The position numbers and the translations under genes were made by a program. The notes beneath the pieces were generated by a model. The model did not search any database. It had not been told where the DNA came from and saw only the letters and a list, made by a program, of their open reading frames with translations. Shown in pieces: positions 50,513-58,308 of a stretch of 64,000 bases of DNA (position 1 is its first letter; every line of letters starts with the position of its first letter). The DNA is from Amycolatopsis camponoti (lineage in GTDB: Bacteria; Actinomycetota; Actinomycetes; Mycobacteriales; Pseudonocardiaceae): contig NZ_CABVGP010000004.1 in NCBI RefSeq assembly GCF_902497555.1, forward strand, positions 248,001-312,000. Reading direction: 5' to 3'.

Positions 50513-51382
50513 CTAATCTGCCATGACGCCCGCGAACTCGACGATGTGCCCGGCCAGTGCGGCGGGCTGGTCTTCGGAGACGAACGTGAAGGAGTCGGGC
50601 ACCTCCACGACCTTCGCGTCCGGCAGGAGCGCGGCAAGCCGGTGGGCCAGTGCGAGGGGGAACAGCTTGTCCTCCGGCGCCCAGGCGAGGAGCACCGGCC
50701 GGTCGAAGGTCCGCAGCGCCTCGGCGGCGGCGAGCGTGTGCCGCGGGTGCACGTCTCGCAGCAGCTTGCGCAGGTCGCGGCGCACCCCGGCGGACTTCCG
50801 CAGCGGCGAGAGGTAGGCCTGCGCGACGGCGTCCGGCAGCGGCCGCTTGACCACCCAGCCGAAGAGCAGCGGCAACGGGTACAGCGCGCGGATCCGCAGC
50901 AGCTGCCCGAGCACCGCCATCGAACCGGGGATCCGCGCGAAGGGCGGCAGCGCTTTGAAGATCGGCGGGAAGAAGTACTCGAAGCAGTCGGACGGCGTGA
51001 GCACGACCCGCGCGACCCGCTCCGGGCGGCGGCTGAGCAGGATCTGCGTGAGCGCGCCGCCGGTGTCGTTCGCGACGAGCGTGACGTCCCGCAGGTCGAG
51101 CGCGTCGAGGAAGTCCGCGATCAGGTCGGCGTTGCCGGTGGGGGACAGGTCGGCGTCCGCGCGCATCGGGAGGTCGTGCGAGCCCAGTGGCAGATCCGGG
51201 GCCAGGCACCGGAACCCGGCGGCGGCGACTTCGGGGGTGACTTTCCGCCACAGCTCGGCGTTCGTCAGCACGCCGTGGACGAACACCACCGGTGCGCCCA
51301 CGCCCCGCTCGAAGTACCGCACCTCGCCGGCCGGCAGCCGGACCCGGTGCTCCCGGCCCAGGGATTCGCTTCGCTTCGTCAT
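50513..51382 (-). CDS. Alpha/beta hydrolase (haloalkane dehalogenase-like core)
   Basis: 289 aa from the ATG at 51382. APVVFVHGVLTNAELWRKV is the oxyanion strand. The elbow is LVANDTGGALTQILL, where the nucleophile position is an Asp, as in haloalkane dehalogenases and epoxide hydrolases rather than Ser esterases. VLLAWAPEDKLFP supplies an acid and VEVPDSFTFVSEDQPAALA stands where His usually is, without a clear His. The missing general base makes the activity uncertain. It leads a two-gene operon with the TetR gene. Confidence 0.83.
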   Translation of the reverse strand: MTKRSESLGREHRVRLPAGEVRYFERGVGAPVVFVHGVLTNAELWRKVTPEVAAAGFRCLAPDLPLGSHDLPMRADADLSPTGNADLIADFLDALDLRDVTLVANDTGGALTQILLSRRPERVARVVLTPSDCFEYFFPPIFKALPPFARIPGSMAVLGQLLRIRALYPLPLLFGWVVKRPLPDAVAQAYLSPLRKSAGVRRDLRKLLRDVHPRHTLAAAEALRTFDRPVLLAWAPEDKLFPLALAHRLAALLPDAKVVEVPDSFTFVSEDQPAALAGHIVEFAGVMAD

Positions 51383-51393
51383 GAAGACGAGAG

Positions 51394-51412
51394 TACATAC
51401 GTGGTGTATGTA
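51394..51412. promoter_or_regulatory. TetR operator candidate
   Basis: TACATAC-gtggt-GTATGTA is a perfect 7+7 inverted repeat 12 nt upstream of the hydrolase ATG. It overlaps TATGTA, a plausible -10. The downstream TetR gene product is its likely ligand. Confidence 0.65.
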
Positions 51413-51636
51413 TGTAAATGAACCCCGCACGGGTTGATGGCCGGCTGTCGAGCAGGGGAGAGGGACGCGGTGGTGCCCCGGACTTGGCTTCGGGGAAAGG
51501 TCGGATCCGGGGTCACCACCGCCCGCGGGACAGCTGACACGATGTCCTGCGGTGCAACCACCTTACGAACCGCCGGGGTGCCTGACCAGGGCCTCGATGC
51601 GGTGTCGAAGGTTTGTCGCCCGGTCGGTCACCGGAC

Positions 51637-52074
51637 CTACCGAGAGTGGAGCGAATCCTCCGGCGCGGGTTCGTCCGGTGGCCGGTCGCCGTGCCGGTGG
51701 ACGATCCGCCACTCGCCGTCTTCGCGGCGGTACACGTGCGTGACGCGCAGGGTGTAGGTCGTCGGCCGGCCGTTGACCGACACGGTGTTGTGCTCGAAGC
51801 CGACGGTGTAGGCGAGGTCGCCGCTCGCGCCCGCGGCGATGACTTCGAAGCGGTATTCGCGGGAGTCGGAGAACTGGGCGGCGACCCGGCGGAACGCGTC
51901 GCCCACGTCCGCCCAGCCGGTGCGGATCGGCAGCCAGGCCCCGAAAAGCGTCACCGGGTCGGCCTTCGACCACAGTGCGGTGCGCGGGCCCGCGTCCCCG
52001 TGGTGCACAGCCCGTTCGGCGGCGGTCTGCCGCGGCAGCATGTCGGCCAGGAACTCTTCGGCGGGTGCTGGCAT
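51637..52074 (-). CDS. SnoaL/NTF2-like (SgcJ-type) protein
   Basis: 145 aa. After an N-terminal helix, the cone-like fold shows ALWSKADPVTLFGAWLPIRTGWADVGDAFRRVAAQFSDSREYRFEVIAAGASGDLAYTVGFEHNTVSVNGRPTTYTLRVTHVYRREDGEWRIVHRHGD, the DUF4440/SgcJ pattern of small isomerases, dehydratases or binding proteins. The catalytic residue is not identifiable. It is divergent from the TetR-type gene at 52125, and operator elements lie in the 50-bp gap, so it is probably that regulator's target. Confidence 0.83.
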   Translation of the reverse strand: MPAPAEEFLADMLPRQTAAERAVHHGDAGPRTALWSKADPVTLFGAWLPIRTGWADVGDAFRRVAAQFSDSREYRFEVIAAGASGDLAYTVGFEHNTVSVNGRPTTYTLRVTHVYRREDGEWRIVHRHGDRPPDEPAPEDSLHSR

Positions 52075-52086
52075 GATGACTCCAAT

Positions 52087-52099
52087 ACAGTCGGACTGT
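52087..52099. promoter_or_regulatory. TetR operator candidate with direct repeats
   Basis: ACAGT-cgg-ACTGT is palindromic, and CAATACAGT occurs twice, 20 nt apart (52083 and 52103). It fills the spacer between the divergent SnoaL-like and TetR-type genes. Confidence 0.55.
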
Positions 52100-52124
52100 T
52101 TTCAATACAGTGAGGATGTATCGG

Positions 52125-52769
52125 ATGAGTGGGCCCGTCAAGCGTCGCTACGACTCGAGCCGGCGGCAGGAGCAGGCGAAGGAGAACCGGCGGCGCATCC
52201 TGAGCGCGGCACACGACCTGTTCGTCACGAAGGGTTACGGCCGGACGACCATCGCCGACGTCGCCGCCGAGGCCGGGGTCGCGCCCGAGACGGTCTACTC
52301 GGCGTTCAAGAACAAGCCGGCGCTGCTGCATCGGACCTGGGACGTGACCGTCGGCGGGGACGACGAAGACGTGCCGATGCTGGAGCGACCGCCGTTGCGG
52401 GCCCTGTTCGCCGAGCCCGACCTGCGGACCCGGTTCGCGGCGTTCGCGATCGTCAACACCGCGGCGATGCGGCGGACCGCGCGGCTGCACCTCGCCGTGC
52501 GCGGTGCCGCGGCCAGTGATCCCGCGGCGGCGGCGATGCTCGCCGAGATCGACCGGCAGCGGCTGGAGAGCATGGGCGGTCACGCGCGCGAGGCGGCGGC
52601 CACCGGCCGGCTGGCCGTCTCCGAAGACGAGTGCCGCGACGTGCTGTGGTCCACGACGGACGGGACGCTGTGGCACCGGCTCGTCGAGTGTCAGGGGTGG
52701 TCCGACGAGCGGTACGCGGCCTGGCTGGGCCGGCTGTGGGTGTCGTCGTTCGTGGTAACCTTCGGTTGA
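52125..52769 (+). CDS. TetR-family regulator
   Basis: 214 aa from the ATG at 52125, with GAGG 9 nt upstream. Helix-turn-helix: NRRRILSAAHDLFVTKGYGRTTIADVAAEAGVAPETVYSAFKNKPALLHRTWDV. The helical C-terminal domain includes CQGWSDERYAAWLGRLW. Divergent from the SnoaL-like gene and presumably its repressor. A large palindrome follows directly after the stop codon. Confidence 0.88.
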   Translation: MSGPVKRRYDSSRRQEQAKENRRRILSAAHDLFVTKGYGRTTIADVAAEAGVAPETVYSAFKNKPALLHRTWDVTVGGDDEDVPMLERPPLRALFAEPDLRTRFAAFAIVNTAAMRRTARLHLAVRGAAASDPAAAAMLAEIDRQRLESMGGHAREAAATGRLAVSEDECRDVLWSTTDGTLWHRLVECQGWSDERYAAWLGRLWVSSFVVTFG

Positions 52770-52780
52770 AACTTCAACCG
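52763..52780. promoter_or_regulatory. Operator candidate upstream of the VOC gene
   Basis: CGGTTGAA-ac-TTCAACCG, perfect 8-bp arms, spans the end of the TetR gene and lies 27 nt before the VOC gene start. TTGAA-N-TTCAA cores are typical of MarR-type sites before ring-cleavage dioxygenase-like genes. The cognate regulator is not encoded here. Confidence 0.6.
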
Positions 52781-52806
52781 ATTCGCGTGCCGCGCGGGGA
52801 GCCCCG

Positions 52807-53313
52807 ATGTCGATCTTTCGCCTGAACCACGCCGTGCTCTACGTCCGGGATCTGGCCGAAAGCGTCGCGTTCTACCGGGACGTCCTGGGCTTCGACTACA
52901 TCGAAGGCGGCGACGTGCACCGCGGCGCGGCGTTCCTGCGCGCGCCCGGGTCGACCAACGACCACGACCTCGGCCTGTTCGAACTCGGCTCGCACGCCGC
53001 GGCCTCGGGTGCGGGACAGACTTCGGTGGGGCTGTACCACCTCGCGTGGGAGGTCGACACGCTCGGCGACCTCGACCAGCTCGCCGGCCGCCTCGCCGAG
53101 GCCGGCGCACTGGTGGGCTCGTCCGACCACGGCACCACGAAGTCCTTGTACGCCAAGGATCCCAGCGGGCTCGAGCTCGAGGTCGTCTGGATCATCCCGC
53201 GCGAGCTGCTGACCGACGACGACCGGGCCAAGACCGGGCGGCTCGACCTCGCGGCGGAGCTGGCGAAGTACGGTCCCGACGCACGCAGCGGCGTCGGGAT
53301 CTCGCGCCCCTAG
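52807..53313 (+). CDS. VOC-superfamily ring-cleavage dioxygenase-like protein
   Basis: 168 aa. One vicinal-oxygen-chelate module pair: FRLNHAVLYVRDLAESVAFYRDVLGFDYIEG, VGLYHLAWEVDTLGDLDQLAGRLAEAGALVGSSDHGTTKSLYAKDPSGLELEVVWIIP. His in LNHAV, His in LYHLAW and Glu in GLELEVVW are the three metal ligands. It is the type annotated as catechol 2,3-dioxygenase or glyoxalase-like, and the substrate is unknown. The stop overlaps the convergent DoxX gene by 4 nt. Confidence 0.87.
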   Translation: MSIFRLNHAVLYVRDLAESVAFYRDVLGFDYIEGGDVHRGAAFLRAPGSTNDHDLGLFELGSHAAASGAGQTSVGLYHLAWEVDTLGDLDQLAGRLAEAGALVGSSDHGTTKSLYAKDPSGLELEVVWIIPRELLTDDDRAKTGRLDLAAELAKYGPDARSGVGISRP

Positions 53314-53735
53314 GCCGGCACGCGGTCCCGCGCCGGCTCGGAAGTCCGTTGCAGGGCGGGGAGGTTGCCGAGCGCGAAGCGGCCGGGGCCGACGAACGCG
53401 ACCACGAGCAGGCTCCAGCAGAACAGGGTCGCGGCCTCGCCGCCGTTCTGGATCGGGAACAACCCGTTCGGCAGGTGCGCGGTGAAGTAGGCGAAGGCCA
53501 TCGAGCCGGAGCCGAGCACGGCCGCCGTCCGGGTGCCGAGGCCCAGGCAGACCAGCGTGCCGCAGACGAGCTGGATCACCGCGGCCCACCACCCGGGCCA
53601 CGCCCCGACGACGGCGGGAGCCTTCGCGCCGAAGAGGCCGAACAGCGTTTTGAGGCCGTGGCAGGCGAACAAGAAGCCGATGACGATGCGGTAGAGACCG
53701 ATGACGTGGTCGCGGGCCGGGTCCAGGCGGTGCAT
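53310..53735 (-). CDS. DoxX-family membrane protein
   Basis: 141 aa from the ATG at 53735 with GGAGGCACC upstream. Four membrane helices: VIGLYRIVIGFLFACHGLKTLFGLFG, WWAAVIQLVCGTLVCLGLG, AAVLGSGSMAFAYFTAHLP, GGEAATLFCWSLLVVAFVGPG. DoxX proteins are subunits or relatives of thiosulfate:quinone oxidoreductases and redox complexes in actinobacteria. Confidence 0.87.
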   Translation of the reverse strand: MHRLDPARDHVIGLYRIVIGFLFACHGLKTLFGLFGAKAPAVVGAWPGWWAAVIQLVCGTLVCLGLGTRTAAVLGSGSMAFAYFTAHLPNGLFPIQNGGEAATLFCWSLLVVAFVGPGRFALGNLPALQRTSEPARDRVPA

Positions 53736-53953
53736 GGTGCCTCCGGTGTGCGGGAGCGGGCGGCATCGAACCGGCCGGCGGGGCGGCCGGCCACGGGGGA
53801 TTCGGTGGTCCCAGATATACCGCTCGTGAGAAGGTGACACACCCCCCGAAAGTTGCTTAACCGGTTTTCTCCGGCAAAGTGCCAGAGTGGTCTATACCTC
53901 TGCGTTTACCTTGTGGTAGCAACGGAATCCGCCAGATGGGTGATCTTCCTATT

Positions 53954-53967
53954 CTGGTCCAGACCAG
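53954..53967. promoter_or_regulatory. DasR (dre)-like palindrome
   Basis: CTGGTC-ca-GACCAG, perfect arms. The 16-mer around it differs from the commonly given DasR site ACTGGTCTAGACCAGT at two positions. It is 219 bp upstream of the DoxX start and 196 bp upstream of the TetR start. Confidence 0.5.
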
Positions 53968-54106
53968 TTTCGCGGCTGGTCCGTGTTTCGCTTTTGTTTC
54001 CGAATTTTGTCGCCCGGAAATATTCGTCGGGCAGCTGTGCTCGTGGTGCCTGGTGGACCGGATCGGGCCGCTCGGGGTGTGTCCGGGAGGTTGTGACGAA
54101 CCCGGC

Positions 54107-54149
54107 ACGAACATGTTCGTCCCGAACGTGCTCGTAACGAACATGTTCG
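54107..54149. promoter_or_regulatory. Triple TetR operator, 15-bp spacing
   Basis: ACGAACATGTTCGT (54107-54120) and CGAACATGTTCG (54138-54149) are perfect palindromes 30 bp apart centre to centre. A degenerate copy, CGAACGTGCTCG (54123-54134), lies midway. The last copy abuts TACAGT, a -10 candidate 7 nt before the TetR ATG at 54163. This indicates autoregulation by cooperative binding. Confidence 0.75.
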
Positions 54150-54162
54150 CTACAGTGGAGCC

Positions 54163-54852
54163 ATGGCTCCGGAAAGCACCTACAACCGCCGGGAGCGTCC
54201 GGCGAAACCGGCGTTGACCCGCGAAGGCATCGTCGCGACCGCCGTCGCCCTCCTGCGCGCCGAGGGCGTCGAGCGCGTCACCATGCGCCGGCTCGCCCAG
54301 GAGCTGGACACCGGCGCGGCTTCGCTCTACGTGTACGTCAAGGACACCGAAGAGCTGCGCGCCGCGATGCTCGACGAACTGCTCGCCGAGGTCGGCTTCG
54401 ACGGGGTGGGGGACTGGCGTGAGCGCCTGTGGGCGGTGCTGGACTCCTATCGGTCGGTGCTGTTCGCGCAGCCGAGCCTCGCCCGCGTCGCGCTGGTGAC
54501 CCGGCTGAGCGGACCGCACTACCTGGCCGTCGTCGAGGCGGTGCTCGCGCTGCTCGACGAGGGTGGCATGGCGCCCGGGCAGGCCGCCTGGGCGGTCGAC
54601 GTGCTGTTGTTGACCGCCACTGCGACCGCCGTCGAACACGGCACCCGCCGCGAGAAGCCGGGCGCCGCCCGTGAACACGAGGTCATGGTCGAGTCCGTGG
54701 GCACCGCTTCGGCCGACACCCACCCGCACATCGCCGCGCTGGCCGCCGACTTGGTGTCCGGCCCCGGCCCCGCTCGCACCCGGTGGGCGTTCGACGCACT
54801 GCTCAACGGCGCGCTCGCCACCCCGCGACCCGAACCCGAGGAGACCCGATGA
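54163..54852 (+). CDS. TetR-family regulator of a monooxygenase operon
   Basis: 229 aa. Helix-turn-helix: LTREGIVATAVALLRAEGVERVTMRRLAQELDTGAASLYVYVKDTEELRAAMLDELL, followed by a long TetR_C ligand domain. ATG start; GGAG is only 2 nt away, so translation may be leaderless from the TACAGT promoter. The stop overlaps the FAD monooxygenase start (ATGA), making regulator-monooxygenase-hydrolase one operon under its own operators. This resembles TetR-type control of flavin-dependent inactivating enzymes. Confidence 0.88.
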   Translation: MAPESTYNRRERPAKPALTREGIVATAVALLRAEGVERVTMRRLAQELDTGAASLYVYVKDTEELRAAMLDELLAEVGFDGVGDWRERLWAVLDSYRSVLFAQPSLARVALVTRLSGPHYLAVVEAVLALLDEGGMAPGQAAWAVDVLLLTATATAVEHGTRREKPGAAREHEVMVESVGTASADTHPHIAALAADLVSGPGPARTRWAFDALLNGALATPRPEPEETR

Positions 54853-55970
54853 CCGGGATCGCCGTCGTCGGCGGCGGCCTGGGTGGCCTGACGCTGGCCC
54901 GCGTCCTGCACACCCGCGGCATCGACGCCACCGTCTACGAGCTCGACGCCTCGCCGGCCGCCCGCGACCAGGGCGGCACCCTGGACCTGCACGAAGAGTC
55001 CGGGCTGCGCGCCCTCGCCGAAGCCGGGCTCCTCGACCGGTTCCGCGCGGTCGCCCGGGAAGAAGGCGAGGCGCTGCGGATCCTGGACCGGCACGGCGTC
55101 GTCCGGTTCGAGGAGACCGCCGAAGAGAGTGGTGGTACCCGGCCCGAGGTGGATCGCGGTGCCCTCAAACGGATCCTGGTCGAATCGCTGCCGTCAGGCG
55201 TCATCCGCTGGGGCACCAAGGTGACGGCGGTGTCCGCCGGCCGGCTTGTCCTGCGCACCGGCGAGGTCGTCGAAGCGGATCTGGTCGTCGGCGCGGACGG
55301 CGCGTGGTCGAAGGTCCGGCCGCTGTTGTCGGCCGCCGTACCGGTCTACTCCGGACTGTCGTTCGTGGAGGCCCACCTGTCCGATGTGGACGAACGAAAC
55401 CCGGCGGCGGCCGCGCTCGTCGGCCAGGGATCGATGTTCGCGCTGGCCGGCGGGAAGGGCCTGATCGCCCAGCGCACCGGCGGCGGCCGGATCCGCGTGT
55501 ACGCCGCCGTCCGGACCGAAGACCCCGCCGAGGCCGCGGACCTGGCCGACCGCGAGCGCCTGCTCGACGTCTTCGCCGGCTTCGACGCCGGGCTGCGCGC
55601 CCTGCTCGAAGAGAGCGACGACCCCTTGATCCCGCGCCCGATCCACGCTCTCCCCGTCGGCCACCGCTGGGACCGGCTGCCGGGGGTGACCCTGCTCGGC
55701 GACGCCGCGCACGTGATGTCGCCGTTCGCGGGCGAAGGCGCCAACCTCGCCATGCTCGACGCGACCGAACTGGCCCTCGCCCTCGCCGCCCACGACGACG
55801 TCGAGAGCGCTCTCTCGGCCTACGAAACCGCGCTGTTCCCCCGGGCGGAAGAGGCCGCCCGCGACTCGGCGGACAACCTTGAAGCCTGCTTCCGGCCGGA
55901 CGCGCCCGCCGCGATGGTCGAGCAGATGCTGGCCCACACCGCTCACCGACCGGAAGGAAACCCCTCATGA
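54849..55970 (+). CDS. FAD-dependent monooxygenase (TetX/PHBH-like)
   Basis: 373 aa from the ATG at 54849. The FAD fold is GIAVVGGGLGGLTLARVLHTRGIDATVYELD (GxGxxG), then GGTLDLHEESGLRAL, the DG motif VVGADGAWSKVRP and the GD motif VTLLGDAAHVMSPFAGEGANLAMLDA. The N-terminal pattern and size are closest to the TetX group of class A flavoprotein monooxygenases, which hydroxylate aromatics and in some cases tetracyclines; activity on a drug is not shown by sequence. Coupled to the TetR gene upstream and the hydrolase downstream (both 4-nt overlaps). Confidence 0.88.
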   Translation: MTGIAVVGGGLGGLTLARVLHTRGIDATVYELDASPAARDQGGTLDLHEESGLRALAEAGLLDRFRAVAREEGEALRILDRHGVVRFEETAEESGGTRPEVDRGALKRILVESLPSGVIRWGTKVTAVSAGRLVLRTGEVVEADLVVGADGAWSKVRPLLSAAVPVYSGLSFVEAHLSDVDERNPAAAALVGQGSMFALAGGKGLIAQRTGGGRIRVYAAVRTEDPAEAADLADRERLLDVFAGFDAGLRALLEESDDPLIPRPIHALPVGHRWDRLPGVTLLGDAAHVMSPFAGEGANLAMLDATELALALAAHDDVESALSAYETALFPRAEEAARDSADNLEACFRPDAPAAMVEQMLAHTAHRPEGNPS

Positions 55971-56665
55971 GCCGCACACTGCGTCCGCACCCCGGACTGG
56001 ACATCCCGCTCGTCGACACCGGCCGCGGCAACCGCACCGTGCTGGTCCTGCACGGCGGCGCCGGCCCGCGGGGCGTCGAGCCGATCGTCGAGCACTTCGC
56101 CCCCACCGCGCGCGTGCTCGCGCCGACCCACCCCGGCTGGTCCGGCACGCCCCGCCCGGACTGGTTCTCCGGCGTCGACGACCTGGCCATCACCTACCTC
56201 GACCTGCTGGACGACGAAGACGTCGACGACGTCCTCGTGGTCGCCAGCTCCTTCGGCGGCTGGGTCGCGTCCGAAATGGCCGTGCGCGACCGCGGGCACC
56301 GTCTCGGCCGGCTGGTCGTGCTCGACGGCATCGGCCCGGAGGTCGAGGGCCACGCCATCAGCCTGCCGCAGCCTCCGCCCGGCGCGCCCGGGCCGGACCC
56401 CGCCGACATGGCCGCGCTGCGGGCCTACGGGGGCCCGGGCATCGCCGACCCGAAGCTGCTGCGCCGGCTCGCGCGCGTCCGGATCCCGGCGCTGCTGGTG
56501 TGGGGCGCGGACGACGTCGTCGTGCCGCCGGAGTTCGGCAAGGTCTACGCGGCCGCGTTCGCGGACGCGCGGTTCGAGGTCGTCGCGGGTGCGGGACACG
56601 TGCCGCACGTTCAGGCACCGGCCGAAACGTTCGCGGTGATCGACGAGTTCGCCGGACGAGCTTGA
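55967..56665 (+). CDS. Alpha/beta hydrolase
   Basis: 232 aa, ATG overlapping the monooxygenase stop. VLVLHGGAGPRGVEPIVEHF is the oxyanion region, VVASSFGGWVASEMAV the elbow with Ser nucleophile (S-x-S-F-G-G), VWGADDVVVPPEF the Asp, and GAGHVPHVQAP the His. The triad is complete. It probably acts on the product of the preceding monooxygenase, as ester or C-C bond hydrolases often do. Confidence 0.87.
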   Translation: MSRTLRPHPGLDIPLVDTGRGNRTVLVLHGGAGPRGVEPIVEHFAPTARVLAPTHPGWSGTPRPDWFSGVDDLAITYLDLLDDEDVDDVLVVASSFGGWVASEMAVRDRGHRLGRLVVLDGIGPEVEGHAISLPQPPPGAPGPDPADMAALRAYGGPGIADPKLLRRLARVRIPALLVWGADDVVVPPEFGKVYAAAFADARFEVVAGAGHVPHVQAPAETFAVIDEFAGRA

Positions 56666-56689
56666 TCGTTCACCCCGTAGAGTGGCTCC

Positions 56690-57940
56690 ATGGTGGACGA
56701 AGAAGCCGTCTCGGACCGCATCCGGCAGATCGCCGCCACTCTCGCGGACCGGGCGGGCGAGCTGACCGGGGACCTGGTCCAGCTGTACGCGGCCGATCTG
56801 CCGCAGCTGGTCAACGACGACGAGCGCATGGTGAGCCTGCTGTCGGCGAGCGTCTACCAGAACATCGAGACCGCCCTGCAGATCCTCCAGCACGGTATCG
56901 ACCCCGCGACGGTCGAGCCGCCGGCCGCGGCGATGGAGTACGCGCGCCGGCTGGCGCAGCGCGGCACGCCGGTGTTCGACCTGATCCGCGCGTACGACCT
57001 CGGGCAGGCCGCGATGCTCGACTTCGGGTTCCAGGAGTGCATCCGGCTCGTCGACGACGCGGCCCTGCTCGGGGCCATGATGCGCCGGCTGCTCAAGGTC
57101 GCCTACGAGTTCATCACGCGGGTGGTGCGCCAGCTCGTGGGCGTCTACCAGGACGAACGCGACAAGTGGCTGCTCAACCGGAGCGCCGCACGGGCGGCGA
57201 AAGTGCTGGACCTGCTGAGCGAGAACGGCGGCCCGCCGGACGTCGACGCGGCCGAGGCGGTCATCGGCTACCGCCTGCGCGGCACGCACGTGGGGATGAT
57301 CGTCTGGCACGCGTCCGAGACCCATGACGTGCTGTCGCTGCTGGAGTCGGTCGCGGGTGCGGTGCTCGAGCGCGCCGGCGGCGAGGGGCGTCCGCTGTTC
57401 GTGCCCCGGGACGAGGCCGGCGCGTGGGCCTGGCTCCCGGTGGCGTCGGTCCGCCGCGAGCACCTCGACGCCGCGCTCGCGGAGGCCGACCCGGGCGTGC
57501 GCGTCACGGTCGGCGACCCCGGCACCGGCGTCGCCGGCTTCCGCGACACCCACCAGCAGGCCCGCCGGGTGCACGCACTGGCGCTGGCCGCCGGCGAGCA
57601 CTGCGACCGCGTGCTGACCTTCCGCGAGGTCGGCACGGTCGCGCTGATGACGACCGACCTCAACGCGGCCCGGCTGTGGGTCGCGAGCACGCTCGGGCCG
57701 TTGAGCGCCGACGACGAGAACTGCGCGCGGCTGCGCGACACCCTGCGCGTGTTCCTCGCGGCCGGCGGCAGCTACACGACGGCCGCGGGCGAGCTGACGA
57801 TGCACAAGAACTCGGTGCAGTACCGCGTCCGCAAGGCCCAGGAGCTGCTGCCGCGCGGGCTCGCCGAAAGCCGCCTGGACGTCGAGCTCGCGCTCAACCT
57901 GAGCCAGCGCCTGGGCGCGGCCGTGCTGTCGCCGGCGTGA
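56690..57940 (+). CDS. PucR/CdaR-type transcriptional regulator
   Basis: 416 aa. A helical N-terminal sensor (about 1-170) is followed by a GGDEF-like degenerate domain (about 190-300, HVGMIVWHASETHDVLSLLESV, LPVASVRREHLDAALAEADPGVRVTVGDPGTGVAGF) and a C-terminal PucR helix-turn-helix (about 345-410, TLRVFLAAGGSYTTAAGELTMHKNSVQYRVRKAQELLPRGL). Such regulators activate neighbouring genes in response to small metabolites. ATG start 25 nt after the hydrolase gene; TAGAGT 7 nt before it could be a -10. Confidence 0.87.
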   Translation: MVDEEAVSDRIRQIAATLADRAGELTGDLVQLYAADLPQLVNDDERMVSLLSASVYQNIETALQILQHGIDPATVEPPAAAMEYARRLAQRGTPVFDLIRAYDLGQAAMLDFGFQECIRLVDDAALLGAMMRRLLKVAYEFITRVVRQLVGVYQDERDKWLLNRSAARAAKVLDLLSENGGPPDVDAAEAVIGYRLRGTHVGMIVWHASETHDVLSLLESVAGAVLERAGGEGRPLFVPRDEAGAWAWLPVASVRREHLDAALAEADPGVRVTVGDPGTGVAGFRDTHQQARRVHALALAAGEHCDRVLTFREVGTVALMTTDLNAARLWVASTLGPLSADDENCARLRDTLRVFLAAGGSYTTAAGELTMHKNSVQYRVRKAQELLPRGLAESRLDVELALNLSQRLGAAVLSPA

Positions 57941-58025
57941 CTTTGGTACCCCGGACCAGCACCGGCGAAGATCGTTGGTTCGCGGGCACGAAGCCGGAAT
58001 GGGCCGTTCGGCCTACGTTCCCGGT

Positions 58026-58277
58026 ATGGGTGAAAACGGTGGGATGCTCGCACTGGTGCGGCTACGCCGAGGCGTCGTCGGCGAAAGCAGACGCGTCTGC
58101 CACCTGATCCCCGTTCCGGCCGCGGGCGCCGTGCCGGCGCAGCTGACGGCGCTGTGCGGCGAGGGGATCTTCCCCGGCGAGGCCGAGGTGCTCGACGGCC
58201 TGCGCGGGATGCCTTGCCACGCCTGCCTGATGGCGAACGCGCCGTCGGGACCAGGCCTGCTGGCGAACGCGGGCTGA
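58026..58277 (+). CDS. Small Cys-containing hypothetical protein
   Basis: 83 aa from the ATG at 58026; TACGTT 7 nt upstream suggests a leaderless transcript. The pattern VCHLIPVPAAGAVPAQLTALCGEGIFPGEAEVLDGLRGMPCHACLM has four Cys and His residues (CH, C, CHAC) that could bind a metal. It resembles small actinobacterial proteins of unknown function. No membrane segment. Confidence 0.6.
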   Translation: MGENGGMLALVRLRRGVVGESRRVCHLIPVPAAGAVPAQLTALCGEGIFPGEAEVLDGLRGMPCHACLMANAPSGPGLLANAG

Positions 58278-58308
58278 ACCGCGCCGGAGGCCGTGGCAAG
58301 CTGGCGCG

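Larger units (their letters stand above)
53736..54162. other. 427-bp AT-richer intergenic region
   Basis: No convincing gene; the plus-strand frames here have poor codon use. It contains a DasR-like palindrome (53954-53967) and the triple TetR operator (54107-54149). Base composition is distinctly lower in GC than the flanking genes. Confidence 0.55.

Noticed and set aside
53853..54217. Two plus-strand frames in the spacer between DoxX and TetR
   Set aside because: Poor codon use, no ribosome site, and they run through the triple operator.
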